A stretch of DNA of 64,000 bases, from NCBI RefSeq assembly GCF_016741935.1, contig NZ_JAERRG010000007.1, positions 372,001 to 436,000 on the forward strand. Direction: 5' to 3'. Numbering within the stretch: the stretch's first letter is position 1; every line of letters starts with the position of its first letter. Below the pieces are notes generated by a model that ran no database searches, was not told the origin of the DNA, and saw nothing but the letters and a program-made list of their open reading frames with translations. Positions 8,831 through 16,950 of the stretch are shown in pieces. Both the position numbers and the translations under genes were made by a program. The stretch comes from Streptomyces endocoffeicus. GTDB lineage: Bacteria > Actinomycetota > Actinomycetes > Streptomycetales > Streptomycetaceae.

Positions 8831-9961
8831 GTGGCGAGTGAGAAGCATGAGTGGAGCGGATGGCGTACGGCGACCGAACGCGCGCTGTACGGAGCGGGCG
8901 GCTTCTTCCGCCGTCCGGAGGGCCCGGCAGGGCATTTCCGCACGTCGGTGCATGCCTCACCGCTGTTCGCCCGAGCGGTCGCGGAGCTGCTGTGCCAGGT
9001 GGACGAGGCGCTGGGGCGCCCCGCCGAGGTGGCGCTGGTGGACCTGGGCGCCGGCCGCGGCGAACTGCTCACCCGGGTGCTCGCCCTGGCCCCCGGTCTG
9101 CCGCACGGGCTGGCCCGGCGGCTGCGTCCGTACGCGGTGGAGCGGGCGCGGCGGCCGGCCGGCCTGGACGGGCGGATCGCCTGGCTCGACACCCCGCCGG
9201 AGGGGTGCGCGGGGCTGCTGTTCGCCAATGAGTGGCTCGACAACGTGCCCGTGGACGTGGCCGAGACCGACGCGGACGGCGTGCCCCGCCGGGTCGAGGT
9301 GGATCTCACCTCCCTGGACGGCACCGAGCGGCTGGGCGACCCGGTGGACGGCGAGGACGCCGCGTGGCTGGCCAGCTGGTGGCCCCTGGCGGGCGCCGAA
9401 CCGGGGCTGCGCGCCGAGATCGGCCATCCGCGCGAGGCGGCCTGGGCGCGGGCCGTCGGCTCCCTGCGGGCGGGCCTCGCGGTCGCCGTCGACTACGCCC
9501 ATGAACGCGCCACCCGGCCCCCCTTCGGCACACTGACCGGCTTCCGTGAGGGGCGCGAGGTCCGGCCCGTACCCGACGGGTCCTGCGATCTGACGGCGCA
9601 TGTCGCGATGGACGCGTGCGCCGCGGCGATGGACGCGACCGCTGCCACGGTGGACGCGACCGCCGCGGCGATGGACGCGCCCGCCCCCACGGTGGACGCG
9701 TCCGCCGCCGCGTCCGGGCCCGGCGCCGGGCTCGGACGCGGGCCCGGCGCCGGGCTGATGACCCAGCGCGAGGCGCTGCGCGCCCTGGGCCTCGACGCCC
9801 GCCGCCCCCCGCTCGCCCTGGCCTCCACCGACCCCACCGCCTACGTCCGCGCCCTCAGCGCGGCGGGCGAGGCCGCGGAGCTGACCGACCCCGCGGGCCT
9901 GGGCGCCTTCACGTGGCTCCTGCACCCGGTGAACCTGCCCCGGGACGTGCTCCGGCCGTAG
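8831..9961 (+). CDS. MidA/NDUFAF7-type SAM-dependent methyltransferase (COG1565)
   Basis: A 376-residue class I methyltransferase. The SAM motif is LVDLGAGRGELL (residues 69-80), followed by FANEWLDNVPVDV (131-143), which corresponds to the NE-x-x-D-x-x-P signature of this family, and AVDYAHE. The mitochondrial relative NDUFAF7 dimethylates an arginine of the complex I 49-kDa subunit, the NuoD homologue, and the next gene here is nuoD2. A repeat insert (Met/Val-Asp-Ala, 12/24-bp units, about residues 258-300) interrupts the C-terminal half. The GTG start lacks a clear ribosome site. Family assignment is good; the substrate is inference. Confidence 0.8.
   Translation: MASEKHEWSGWRTATERALYGAGGFFRRPEGPAGHFRTSVHASPLFARAVAELLCQVDEALGRPAEVALVDLGAGRGELLTRVLALAPGLPHGLARRLRPYAVERARRPAGLDGRIAWLDTPPEGCAGLLFANEWLDNVPVDVAETDADGVPRRVEVDLTSLDGTERLGDPVDGEDAAWLASWWPLAGAEPGLRAEIGHPREAAWARAVGSLRAGLAVAVDYAHERATRPPFGTLTGFREGREVRPVPDGSCDLTAHVAMDACAAAMDATAATVDATAAAMDAPAPTVDASAAASGPGAGLGRGPGAGLMTQREALRALGLDARRPPLALASTDPTAYVRALSAAGEAAELTDPAGLGAFTWLLHPVNLPRDVLRP
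9603..9702 (+). repeat. 24-bp coding repeat in the methyltransferase gene
   Basis: About four units of GCGATGGACGCG...CCACGGTGGACGCG encode alternating AAMDA and TVDAT peptides. The frame is kept. The insert lies between conserved blocks, so it is probably a surface loop. Confidence 0.85.
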
Positions 9962-9979
9962 GGGGTGTACGGCGGGTCT

Positions 9980-10049
9980 TGGCGCCTGCGGCGGGCTGCT
10001 TTCCCCTACCCGCCCCTTCCCGCAACTGGGGCTCCGCCCCAGACCCCGA
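9980..10049 (+). repeat. 70-bp dispersed 3'-end element, copy A
   Basis: The stretch contains a GGGGCTCCGCCCC palindrome and a CCGCCCCTTCCCGC block. It begins 19 bases after the methyltransferase stop. The same sequence, with some changes, occurs on the opposite strand at 34732-34801, directly at the tipA stop. A partial third copy is at 10420-10465. Confidence 0.8.
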
Positions 10050-10497
10050 GCCCTGCCACGCAGCGGAGCGATGTGCGGCTCCCGCCGCGTGGGGGTTCCA
10101 CGCCCCGGGGGGGGCTCCACCGCCCAGAGAGGGCCCCACCGCCCGACGGGCCTCCGCCACCCAGGGAGGGCCCAACCACCCGACGGGGCTCCACCGCCCG
10201 AGGCGCCTCCACCGCCCAGGGAGAGCCCAACCACCCAGGAGGGCCCAACCACCCGACGGGGCTCCACCACCCGACGGGGCTCCACCGCCCGACGGGCCTC
10301 CACCGCCCAGGGGACCTCCGCCGCCCAGGGAGGGCCCCACCGCCCGACGGGGCTCCGCCACCCAGGGAGGGCTCCACCGCCCGAGGGCCCCGGGGTTCAG
10401 GGGCGGAGCCCCTGGCGGGGTTCAGGGGCGGAGCCCCTGGTATCGGGAAGGGGCGGGGAGGGGAAAGGCCCACGGGACGGCTGACAGACTGGTACGC
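10050..10497. repeat. C/G-rich degenerate repeat spacer before nuoD2
   Basis: Together with the 70-bp element this fills a 536-base gene-free gap. It holds 15-20 imperfect copies of short blocks such as CCACCGCCCGACGGG and CCCAGGGAGGGC. These are followed by two copies of the palindrome CAGGGGCGGAGCCCCTG (10398-10414 and 10423-10439) and a CGGGAAGGGGCGGGG block resembling the end of the dispersed element. Open frames here are Pro/Arg/Gly-only artefacts. The nuoD2 promoter must lie near the right end but is not identifiable. Confidence 0.7.
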
Positions 10498-11640
10498 ATG
10501 ACGGAGACGACAGTCGGCATCGGCGGCGCCGCCGAGAGCACGGACATGGTGCTCAACATCGGCCCACAGCACCCCTCCACCCATGGAGTGCTACGGCTGC
10601 GGCTGGTCCTCGACGGGGAGCGGATCCAGAGCGCCGAGCCGGTGATCGGCTATATGCACCGGGGCGCGGAGAAGCTCTTCGAGGCGCGCGACTACCGCCA
10701 GATCATCATGCTCGCCAACCGTCACGACTGGCTCTCCGCCTTCTCCAACGAACTCGGCGTCGTGCTCGCCGTCGAGCGGATGCTGGGCATGGAGGTCCCC
10801 GAGCGCGCGGTGTGGACCCGTACGCTCCTCGCCGAGCTCAACCGGGTCCTGAACCACCTGATGTTCCTCGGCTCCTACCCGCTGGAGCTGGGCGGCATCA
10901 CGCCGATCTTCCACGCGTTCCGGGAGCGCGAGGACCTCCAGCACGTCATGGAGGAGATCTCCGGCGGCCGGATGCACTACATGTTCAACCGGGTCGGCGG
11001 CCTCAAGGACGACCTCCCGGCGGGCTGGCTGGGCCGGGCCCGGCAGGCCGTGGCCGAGGTGCGCTCGCGGATGGGCGTGTACGACGACCTGGTGCTCGGC
11101 AACGAGATCTTCCGGGGCCGCACCCGCGGTGTCGGCGTCCTGGCCCGCGAGACGGTGCACGCGTACGGGGTCAGCGGCCCCATCGCCCGGGCCTCGGGCG
11201 TCGACTTCGATCTGCGGCGCGACGAGCCGTATCTGGCCTACGCCGAGCTCCAGGACGTCCTCAAGGTCGCCATCCGCGAGGAGGGCGACTGCCTCGCCCG
11301 GTTCGAATGCCTGCTGGAGCAGACGCACGCCTCACTGGCGCTGGCCGACGCGTGTCTGGACCGGCTGGACGAGCTTCCGCCGGGGCCGATCAACCAGCGG
11401 CTGCCGAAGGTGCTCAAGGCGCCCGAGGGCCACACCTACGCCTGGACCGAGAACCCGCTCGGCCTCAACGGCTACTACCTCGTCTCCAAGGGCGAGAAGA
11501 CGCCGTACCGGCTGAAGCTCCGCTCGGCGTCGTACAACAACATCCAGGCGCTCACCGAGCTGCTGCCGGGCACTCTCGTCGCCGACATGGTGGCGATCCT
11601 GGGGTCGCTCTTCTTCGTCGTCGGCGATATCGACAAGTAA
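10498..11640 (+). CDS. nuoD2: NADH-quinone oxidoreductase subunit D, orphan paralogue (NuoD2)
   Basis: A 380-residue homologue of the complex I 49-kDa subunit, shorter than the roughly 440 residues of operon-encoded NuoD and not accompanied by other nuo genes. Conserved segments are NIGPQHPSTHGVLRL (20-34), IGYMHRGAEKL (50-60), FNRVGG, CLARFECLLEQ and the C-terminal LVADMVAILGSLFFVVGDIDK (cited as key block VGDIDK). Arg55 in MHRG aligns with the arginine that NDUFAF7 dimethylates in mitochondria. The ATG at 10498 is chosen because NuoD similarity begins within 20 residues; the frame is open far upstream through repeats. It may serve an alternative complex I or a ferredoxin-linked form; unknown. 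Confidence 0.92.
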   Translation: MTETTVGIGGAAESTDMVLNIGPQHPSTHGVLRLRLVLDGERIQSAEPVIGYMHRGAEKLFEARDYRQIIMLANRHDWLSAFSNELGVVLAVERMLGMEVPERAVWTRTLLAELNRVLNHLMFLGSYPLELGGITPIFHAFREREDLQHVMEEISGGRMHYMFNRVGGLKDDLPAGWLGRARQAVAEVRSRMGVYDDLVLGNEIFRGRTRGVGVLARETVHAYGVSGPIARASGVDFDLRRDEPYLAYAELQDVLKVAIREEGDCLARFECLLEQTHASLALADACLDRLDELPPGPINQRLPKVLKAPEGHTYAWTENPLGLNGYYLVSKGEKTPYRLKLRSASYNNIQALTELLPGTLVADMVAILGSLFFVVGDIDK

Positions 11641-11701
11641 CCGACAAGGCGGCATCGACAAGTGGCCGGTCAACACGCGGGCGAGCCGCGCGGGCGATCC
11701 C

Positions 11702-12856
11702 TCACGAGATCGCGCTGCGCAGCTCCCCGAGGTCGATCTGCTCCGTCTCGTCGTGCTCGGTCAGGTCGATGACCTCGCCCACCGCGCCCTTCTTGGTCTC
11801 CGCCAGGGTCTCGTCGCCGATCACATCCGCGAGGTCCTCCTCGGCGGCCGGTTCGGGCTCCCGCTTCTGCTTCTTCGATTGCTTCTTCTGGGTGCCGAAG
11901 TAGTCGAAGCCGCTCTCCGAACGGGAGGCGGCCCGGCGCGCCGCGGCATACGGCACCACCGCCGAGGCGGCCGTACGGGCGTGGGCGCGCGGCTCCTGCG
12001 GGCCGTCTTCGTCCTGCCCGCCGGCCGCCGGGGGCTTCCCCAGCGTGGCGGCACCGTCCTTGCCCCGGCTCTCGCGCGGGCCCTTACGGTCGTCGTGCTC
12101 CGCGTTCTGCTCCGCGTTCTGCTCCGCGTTCTGTTCCGCGTTCCGCTCCGGGGCCTGGTCCGAAGCCGCGGCCGTCCGGGCCGAGGCTTCGGCCTGCTCG
12201 CGCCGCTCCTTCTGCCGCCGGGCGCTCTCCCTGAGCCGGCTCAGGGCCTCGTCGGCCTTGGCGTACGCGGCGGCCGACGGCAGCCCGGCGGGGACCTCGT
12301 CCCGCTCGTCGGCGGAGTCGACAGACCCGGCGGACCCAGCGGAGTCGACAGACCCGGAAGACCCGGAAGACCCGGCGGCCTCCAGCGCCTTCGCCGGGGA
12401 CGCGGCCTCCAGCGCGAGCCGACGGCGGCCCTCCAGGGCGCTGGCCCGCTCGGTCTCGGCCGTGGCGTAGCGGCGCAGCAGTTCGGCGTGCTCGTTGCGC
12501 AGCCGGGCGAGTTCGGCGCGCTTGGCGCGCAGCCGGGTGTTGAGCGCGCCGCGGAGCTCGCTCGCCTTCTCGGCGTCCGCCTCGAGCTCCGCGATCCGCT
12601 CCTCGTACTTCATCTCCTGGCGCGCGGTCTCGCTCACGGCCTCCGCGACCCGGCGACCGGCCGAGCGGTCCCAACGGCGCATCAGGACGGCGCCGACGAC
12701 CGCGGCGCCGGCCGCGGTCGCGGCCAGCCCACGGATCACGACCGTATCGCCGACCAGCCAGGTACCGGCGGCGCAGGTTATTGACGCGACTGCGACCGAA
12801 GCGGCGGGGAGGAGCCTGTGCAGGGGTGGGGATTGGCGGTGGCGTCCACGTGGCAT
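11702..12856 (-). CDS. Coiled-coil membrane protein of unknown function
   Basis: A 384-residue protein with two membrane segments (about residues 14-32 and 39-59) and a charged coiled coil from about 70 to 150 (SETARQEMKYEERIAELEAD and on). Ser/Gly-rich and Ala/Glu-rich spacers follow, then four tandem NAEQ repeats (12-bp units near 12098-12148), a Lys/Gln-rich patch and an acidic end with VIDLTEHDETEQIDLGEL. The bulk would face the cytoplasm. I do not recognise the family. The shape suggests a scaffold or cell-envelope organiser, but that is a guess. Confidence 0.75.
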   Translation of the reverse strand: MPRGRHRQSPPLHRLLPAASVAVASITCAAGTWLVGDTVVIRGLAATAAGAAVVGAVLMRRWDRSAGRRVAEAVSETARQEMKYEERIAELEADAEKASELRGALNTRLRAKRAELARLRNEHAELLRRYATAETERASALEGRRRLALEAASPAKALEAAGSSGSSGSVDSAGSAGSVDSADERDEVPAGLPSAAAYAKADEALSRLRESARRQKERREQAEASARTAAASDQAPERNAEQNAEQNAEQNAEHDDRKGPRESRGKDGAATLGKPPAAGGQDEDGPQEPRAHARTAASAVVPYAAARRAASRSESGFDYFGTQKKQSKKQKREPEPAAEEDLADVIGDETLAETKKGAVGEVIDLTEHDETEQIDLGELRSAIS

Positions 12857-12998
12857 GGCCCGAAACTTACCGTGCTATGGGGTCGCTTGGGTGCCCGCCG
12901 GGCCAGATCTGTTGTCAATCCGTTGGCAAATGCGGCGGTTGCGCGGCCGAGATCCCTTGCCGAGCCCTTGCCAAGCCCTCCCGAGCGGGGATTTGATC

Positions 12999-13958
12999 CT
13001 ACTTCACCAGCCCCTTGTCCCGCAGGTAGTCGGCGGCGACATCCGCCGGCTTGAGCCGCTCGGCGTCAACTTTCTTGTTGAGTTCCCGCAGATCGGCGGT
13101 CGTCAGCACCTTGGTGAGCTTGTTCAGCGAGTCCGCGATCTTCTGCGAACCGGCGGACTTCGCATTTACCACGGGAAGTACGTTGTCGGCATTCTGCAGA
13201 TTTTTGTCGTCGCCGAGCAGCACGAGCCCGAACTGATCCAGCGTGCTGTCCGTGGTCGTGGTCAGGACCATCTGGTCCTTGCCGTCCTTGACGGCCTGCT
13301 TGGCCTGGACGCTGCCGATGTCCAGCGGGTCGATCCCGGCGATGTCGATGCCGTACTTCTTCTCCAGACCCGGCTGGCAGAAGGGCCGCTTGGGGCATTC
13401 GTCGCCCGCCGCCAGGGTGACCTTCTGCTTGGACTTCCCGAGGTCGGAGAGCGTCTTGAGACCGTGTTTCTTCGCGAAGTCACCGCTGACCGCGAAGGCG
13501 TTCTGGTCCACGGCCTTGCCGGGCTCCAGCACCTTCAGCCCGCGCGGTTCGGCGAGCTTCTTCAGCGCCGCGACCGTCTTGGTCACGTCCGAGGAGGCCA
13601 CCGGGGCGGCATTCGACCCGTTCTTCTTCTGGTTGAGGAATTCGGCCAGCGTCGCCGCGTACTCCGGCACGACATCCATCTGGCCCTTCTCCAGGGCCGG
13701 TTCATACAGCTCACGGGCGTCCACCGTCTTGATCGAGGTGGAATAGCCGGTGTCCTTCAGAACCCCCGCGTACAGCTCCGCGAGGATCTTCGACTCGGAG
13801 AAGGAGGCGGAGCCGATCACCAGCGAGCCCTTGCCCGGTTTACCGGAACTGTCGCCGCCGCTCGACTTCTCCAGGCTGTCCCCGCCGCAGGCGGTCAGCC
13901 CGGCCGCCAGCGCCGCGACCCCCGCCACGGCAACCGCCGCCCGATTGATCTTATCCAT
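12999..13958 (-). CDS. Glycine-betaine/osmoprotectant-type ABC substrate-binding lipoprotein
   Basis: A 319-residue ProX/OsmF-type solute-binding protein. The signal peptide ends in lipobox LTAC with Cys24, followed by a Gly/Ser linker. The mature part has SLVIGSASFSESKILAELYAG near its start (landmark ASFSESKILAELYA), typical of quaternary-amine binders, and AYAATLAEFL (seen as EYAATLAEFLNQKK). The ATG at 13958 is chosen because the signal peptide starts there; codons upstream are repeat DNA. It is last in an operon with two permeases, 230 bases after the second. Confidence 0.9.
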   Translation of the reverse strand: MDKINRAAVAVAGVAALAAGLTACGGDSLEKSSGGDSSGKPGKGSLVIGSASFSESKILAELYAGVLKDTGYSTSIKTVDARELYEPALEKGQMDVVPEYAATLAEFLNQKKNGSNAAPVASSDVTKTVAALKKLAEPRGLKVLEPGKAVDQNAFAVSGDFAKKHGLKTLSDLGKSKQKVTLAAGDECPKRPFCQPGLEKKYGIDIAGIDPLDIGSVQAKQAVKDGKDQMVLTTTTDSTLDQFGLVLLGDDKNLQNADNVLPVVNAKSAGSQKIADSLNKLTKVLTTADLRELNKKVDAERLKPADVAADYLRDKGLVK

Positions 13959-13984
13959 GGTTCCCCATCCGTAGTTGTGGCCGC

Positions 13985-14110
13985 GGTTGTGTGGCCGCGT
14001 TGTCGGCACGTTCCGCGTTGTCGGCGCGTTCCGCGTCATCCGCGCTTTCCGCGTCGTCCGCGATCTATGCGTCGTCCGCGATCTATGCGTCATCCGCCTA
14101 TGTATGCGTC
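13985..14110. repeat. Short tandem repeats upstream of the binding-protein gene
   Basis: The spacer between the permease stop (14188) and the lipoprotein start (13958) consists largely of GCGTCGTCCGCGATCTAT-type and CGTTGTCGGCGCGTTCCGC-type units, each present two to three times. It may carry the ribosome site and a separate promoter, but neither is clear. Confidence 0.75.
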
Positions 14111-14187
14111 ATCCGCGCTCCGCGCTGTCCGCCCTGGGTGTCCGCACGCCTTCGCGCCCGGTCGCGGGAGGGCTCGGCCCGCGGGTT

Positions 14188-14925
14188 CTACGTCGTGAGC
14201 GCCGGTGAGGCCGGCGCCTGGTCGGCGGGCGGACGCCGGGCCGCGGTCAACCGCCGCCCCGCCCTGCGCCGCATCGGGTCGAGCACCAGGCCCAGCACCA
14301 CGAAGACGCCCTCGACCACCAGCGCGAGGGACGCGACCAGCACCGCACCGGCCACCACCTGCGGGGTGTCGGTGAGCCGGAAGCCCGCCGTGATGATCCG
14401 CCCGAGACCGCCGCCGCCGGGCAGCGCGGCCAGCGTCGCGGTGGCCACGACCTGCACCGCGGCCGTCCGTACGCCCGTCATGATGAGCGGGAACGCCAGC
14501 GGCAGCTCGACCCGGCGGATCAGCTGGCCGCCGGTCATCCCCATGCCGCGGGCCGCCTCCACGACCTCCCGGTCCGCCTCGCTCACCCCGACATAGGCGT
14601 TGGTGAGCAGCGGCGGGATGGCGAACAGCACCAGCGCGATGATCGTGGGCCACTGGCCGTGCGTGCCCAGCGGGCTGAGCAGCAACAGCACCAGTACGGC
14701 GAAGGTGGGCACGGCGCGCCCCGCGTTGGAGATGTTCACCGCGAGCGCGCCGCCCTTGCCGATGTGGCCGAGGGCCACGGCGATCGGCAGCGCCACCGCG
14801 CAGGAGATCGCCAGGCAGACGAAGGTCAGGAACAGATGCTGGCCCAGCCGGTGCCACACCCCGTCGGGGCCCGCCCAGTGCGACCCGGTGGCCAGCCAGG
14901 TCCACGCCTTGGCGACGACGTCCAT
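14188..14925 (-). CDS. Osmoprotectant-type ABC transporter permease
   Basis: A 245-residue inner-membrane permease with about five to six helices and the BPD-transport EAA loop VEAARGMGMTGGQLIRRVELPLA, which contacts the ATPase. GGGGLGRIITAGF is the conserved post-loop segment. The ATG at 14925 overlaps the upstream permease stop as TGATG, so the pair is coupled. The short Pro/Ala C-terminal tail is not conserved. It works with the neighbouring permease, lipoprotein and divergent ATPase. Confidence 0.92.
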   Translation of the reverse strand: MDVVAKAWTWLATGSHWAGPDGVWHRLGQHLFLTFVCLAISCAVALPIAVALGHIGKGGALAVNISNAGRAVPTFAVLVLLLLSPLGTHGQWPTIIALVLFAIPPLLTNAYVGVSEADREVVEAARGMGMTGGQLIRRVELPLAFPLIMTGVRTAAVQVVATATLAALPGGGGLGRIITAGFRLTDTPQVVAGAVLVASLALVVEGVFVVLGLVLDPMRRRAGRRLTAARRPPADQAPASPALTT

Positions 14926-15608
14926 CAGGTGGTGCCCTTCCGACTCTTGCGTGCCCACGGCGTCAGCAGCCGCTGGAGGCCGAGCAGCAGCAGGTCCGCC
15001 ACCACCGCCAGCGCCACGCACAGCACCGAGGCGGTGAGCACCTCGGCCTTGAAGAAGCTGCGCATGCCCTCGTAGATGAGGTTGCCGAGGCCGCCGTATC
15101 CGATGATCGCGCCCACCGTGGTGAGCGAGACCGTGGAGACGGTGGTGATCCGCAGCCCGGCCATCAGCGCGGGCAGCGCCAGGGGCAGCTCCACGCCGAA
15201 GAGCAGCCGCAGCGGGCCGTACCCCATGCCCCGGGCCGCCTCCCGCGCCTCCTCGGGCACCGAGGCGAGACCGGCCATGATGTTGCGCACCAGGATCGTG
15301 AGCGAATAGAGCACCAGACCGGTGACCACCACCGCGGCCGATACCCCGAACACGGGCAGCAGCAGCGAGAACATCGCCAGCGACGGCACCGTGTAGAGGA
15401 TCGTGGTCAGCCCCAGCACCGGCCCCGCCACCGGCCGCCAGCGGCGGGCCAGCAGCGCCAGCGGAAAGGCGACCAGAAGGCCGATCGCCACCGAGGCGAG
15501 CGTGATCCCTACGTGCTCGAGCGTCGCGTCCGTCAGCTCTTGACCGCGTGTGCGTACATACTCACCGCATATCCACTCGTTACTGATCAGACAGTTTCCG
15601 TCGGCCAT
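14925..15608 (-). CDS. Osmoprotectant-type ABC transporter permease (first gene)
   Basis: A 227-residue permease with about six membrane helices and the EAA loop EEAREAARGMGYGPLRLLFGVELPLA. GAIIGYGGLGNLIYEG follows, as in OpuCB/ProW. A near-perfect Shine-Dalgarno sequence (GGAGGTGA) lies six bases upstream of the ATG. It is the first gene of the minus-strand permease-permease-lipoprotein operon. Confidence 0.92.
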   Translation of the reverse strand: MADGNCLISNEWICGEYVRTRGQELTDATLEHVGITLASVAIGLLVAFPLALLARRWRPVAGPVLGLTTILYTVPSLAMFSLLLPVFGVSAAVVVTGLVLYSLTILVRNIMAGLASVPEEAREAARGMGYGPLRLLFGVELPLALPALMAGLRITTVSTVSLTTVGAIIGYGGLGNLIYEGMRSFFKAEVLTASVLCVALAVVADLLLLGLQRLLTPWARKSRKGTT

Positions 15609-15749
15609 ACGCTCACCTCCCCCGTCGGGTCGCGGGCCGGTTGCTCATCACAATTCCTGGGTGACCCTAACCCCGGGAGATGACAATCTCGTCCGATCGC
15701 CACACAACAGCAACAATGTCTGCCACGAATGCGGCAACAATGGGGAGCC
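15609..15749. promoter_or_regulatory. Divergent promoter region of the osmoprotectant importer
   Basis: This 141-base spacer lies between the permease operon and the ATPase gene. It is AT-richer than its surroundings (ACAATCTCG, ACAACAGCAACAATG, CACGAATGCGGCAACAATG), with a CAACAATG direct repeat. It must hold both promoters and likely a shared operator; no exact elements are claimed. Confidence 0.45.
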
Positions 15750-16907
15750 ATGATCCGTTTCGAGCATGTCACCAAGCGCTACGCCGATGGCACGACGGCC
15801 GTGGACGACCTCTCCTTCGAGGTGGAGGAGGGCGAGCTGGTCACCCTCGTCGGCCCCTCGGGCTGCGGCAAGACGACGACGATGAAGATGGTGAACCGGC
15901 TCATCGAGCCGACATCGGGGCGGATCCTGGTGGACGGCGAGGACATCGCCGAGGCGGATCCGGTCGCCCTGCGCCGCCGTATCGGCTATGTCATCCAGCA
16001 GGTCGGGCTCTTCCCGCACAAGACCGTGCTGGAGAACACCTCGACCGTGCCGCATCTGCTGGGCTGGCAGCGGAAGAAGGGGCGGGAGCGCGCCGCCGAG
16101 CTGCTGGACCTGGTCGGCCTCGACCCGTCCGTCTACGGCGACCGCTACCCCGACCAGCTCTCCGGCGGTCAGCGGCAGCGCGTCGGCGTGGCCCGCGCGC
16201 TGGCCGCGGATCCGCCGGTGCTGCTGATGGACGAGCCGTTCGGCGCGGTCGACCCGGTCGTCCGCGAACATCTGCAGACCGAATTCCTGCGACTTCAGTC
16301 ACAGGTGCGTAAGACCGTGCTCTTCGTCACCCATGACATCGAGGAGGCGGTCCGGCTCGGGGACCGCATCGCGGTCTACGGCTCGGGGCGGATCGAGCAG
16401 TTCGACACCCCGGCCACGGTGCTGGGCGCGCCCGCCACCCCGTATGTGGCCGACTTCGTCGGCGCGGACCGGGGGCTGAAGCGGCTTTCGGTCACCCCCA
16501 TCGAGCCCGGCGACCTGACCCAGCCGCCCGTGGTCCACCTGGACGACCCACTCACCAAGGCGGCCGCCAAGCTGACCGCCGACGGGGCGCGCTGGGCCGT
16601 CGTCCTGGACGACGCGGAGCGGCTGCACGGCTGGATCCCGGCGGAGGCGGCCGACGGCGCGCGGGGGACCGTACGGGACCACGCGCGCCGGATGGAGGCG
16701 TGGCTACCGGTGGGGGCGCCGCTCAAGCAGGCGTTCAGCACGATGCTGCAGCACGACGCGGGCTGGATCGCGGTGCTGGACGACGACCGCTTCCTCGGCG
16801 TCCTCACCCCGGCCCGGCTCCACGAGGCCCTCCGCCGCTCGATCGACGCCGACGCGGGCGGCATCGCCCGGGGCGACGTCCAGCTCCAGACCGTCGCCGA
16901 CGTGTAG
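15750..16907 (+). CDS. Osmoprotectant-type ABC transporter ATPase with CBS domains (OpuCA/ProV type)
   Basis: A 385-residue ATPase that would energise uptake with the two divergent permeases. Walker A is GPSGCGKTT, the Q-loop lies in VIQQVGLFPH, the signature is LSGGQRQRVGVARAL, Walker B is VLLMDEPFGAVD and the switch is FVTHD. Residues from about 260 on form a paired CBS region (DDPLTKAAAKL and APLKQAFSTML), which in OpuA senses ionic strength. The ATG at 15750 is chosen by domain start; GGGGAG lies only two bases upstream, an unusually tight spacing. Confidence 0.93.
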   Translation: MIRFEHVTKRYADGTTAVDDLSFEVEEGELVTLVGPSGCGKTTTMKMVNRLIEPTSGRILVDGEDIAEADPVALRRRIGYVIQQVGLFPHKTVLENTSTVPHLLGWQRKKGRERAAELLDLVGLDPSVYGDRYPDQLSGGQRQRVGVARALAADPPVLLMDEPFGAVDPVVREHLQTEFLRLQSQVRKTVLFVTHDIEEAVRLGDRIAVYGSGRIEQFDTPATVLGAPATPYVADFVGADRGLKRLSVTPIEPGDLTQPPVVHLDDPLTKAAAKLTADGARWAVVLDDAERLHGWIPAEAADGARGTVRDHARRMEAWLPVGAPLKQAFSTMLQHDAGWIAVLDDDRFLGVLTPARLHEALRRSIDADAGGIARGDVQLQTVADV

Positions 16908-16950
16908 GGCCGACGTGTAGGCCCATCCCGGGCCCCCGAGCCCCGGGGGT

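Noticed and set aside
9616..10497. In-frame N-terminal extension of NuoD2 by 294 residues
   Set aside because: The extension crosses the methyltransferase gene and the repeat spacer. NuoD similarity begins only after ATG 10498.
9965..10501. Pro/Arg/Gly-rich open frames in the spacer before nuoD2
   Set aside because: They are translations of short DNA repeats in all frames, with no ribosome site and no domain.
16908..16950. Terminator between the importer ATPase and the esterase
   Set aside because: A CCCGGGCCCCC...GGGGG run is present but pairing is imperfect and no T-tract follows on either strand.
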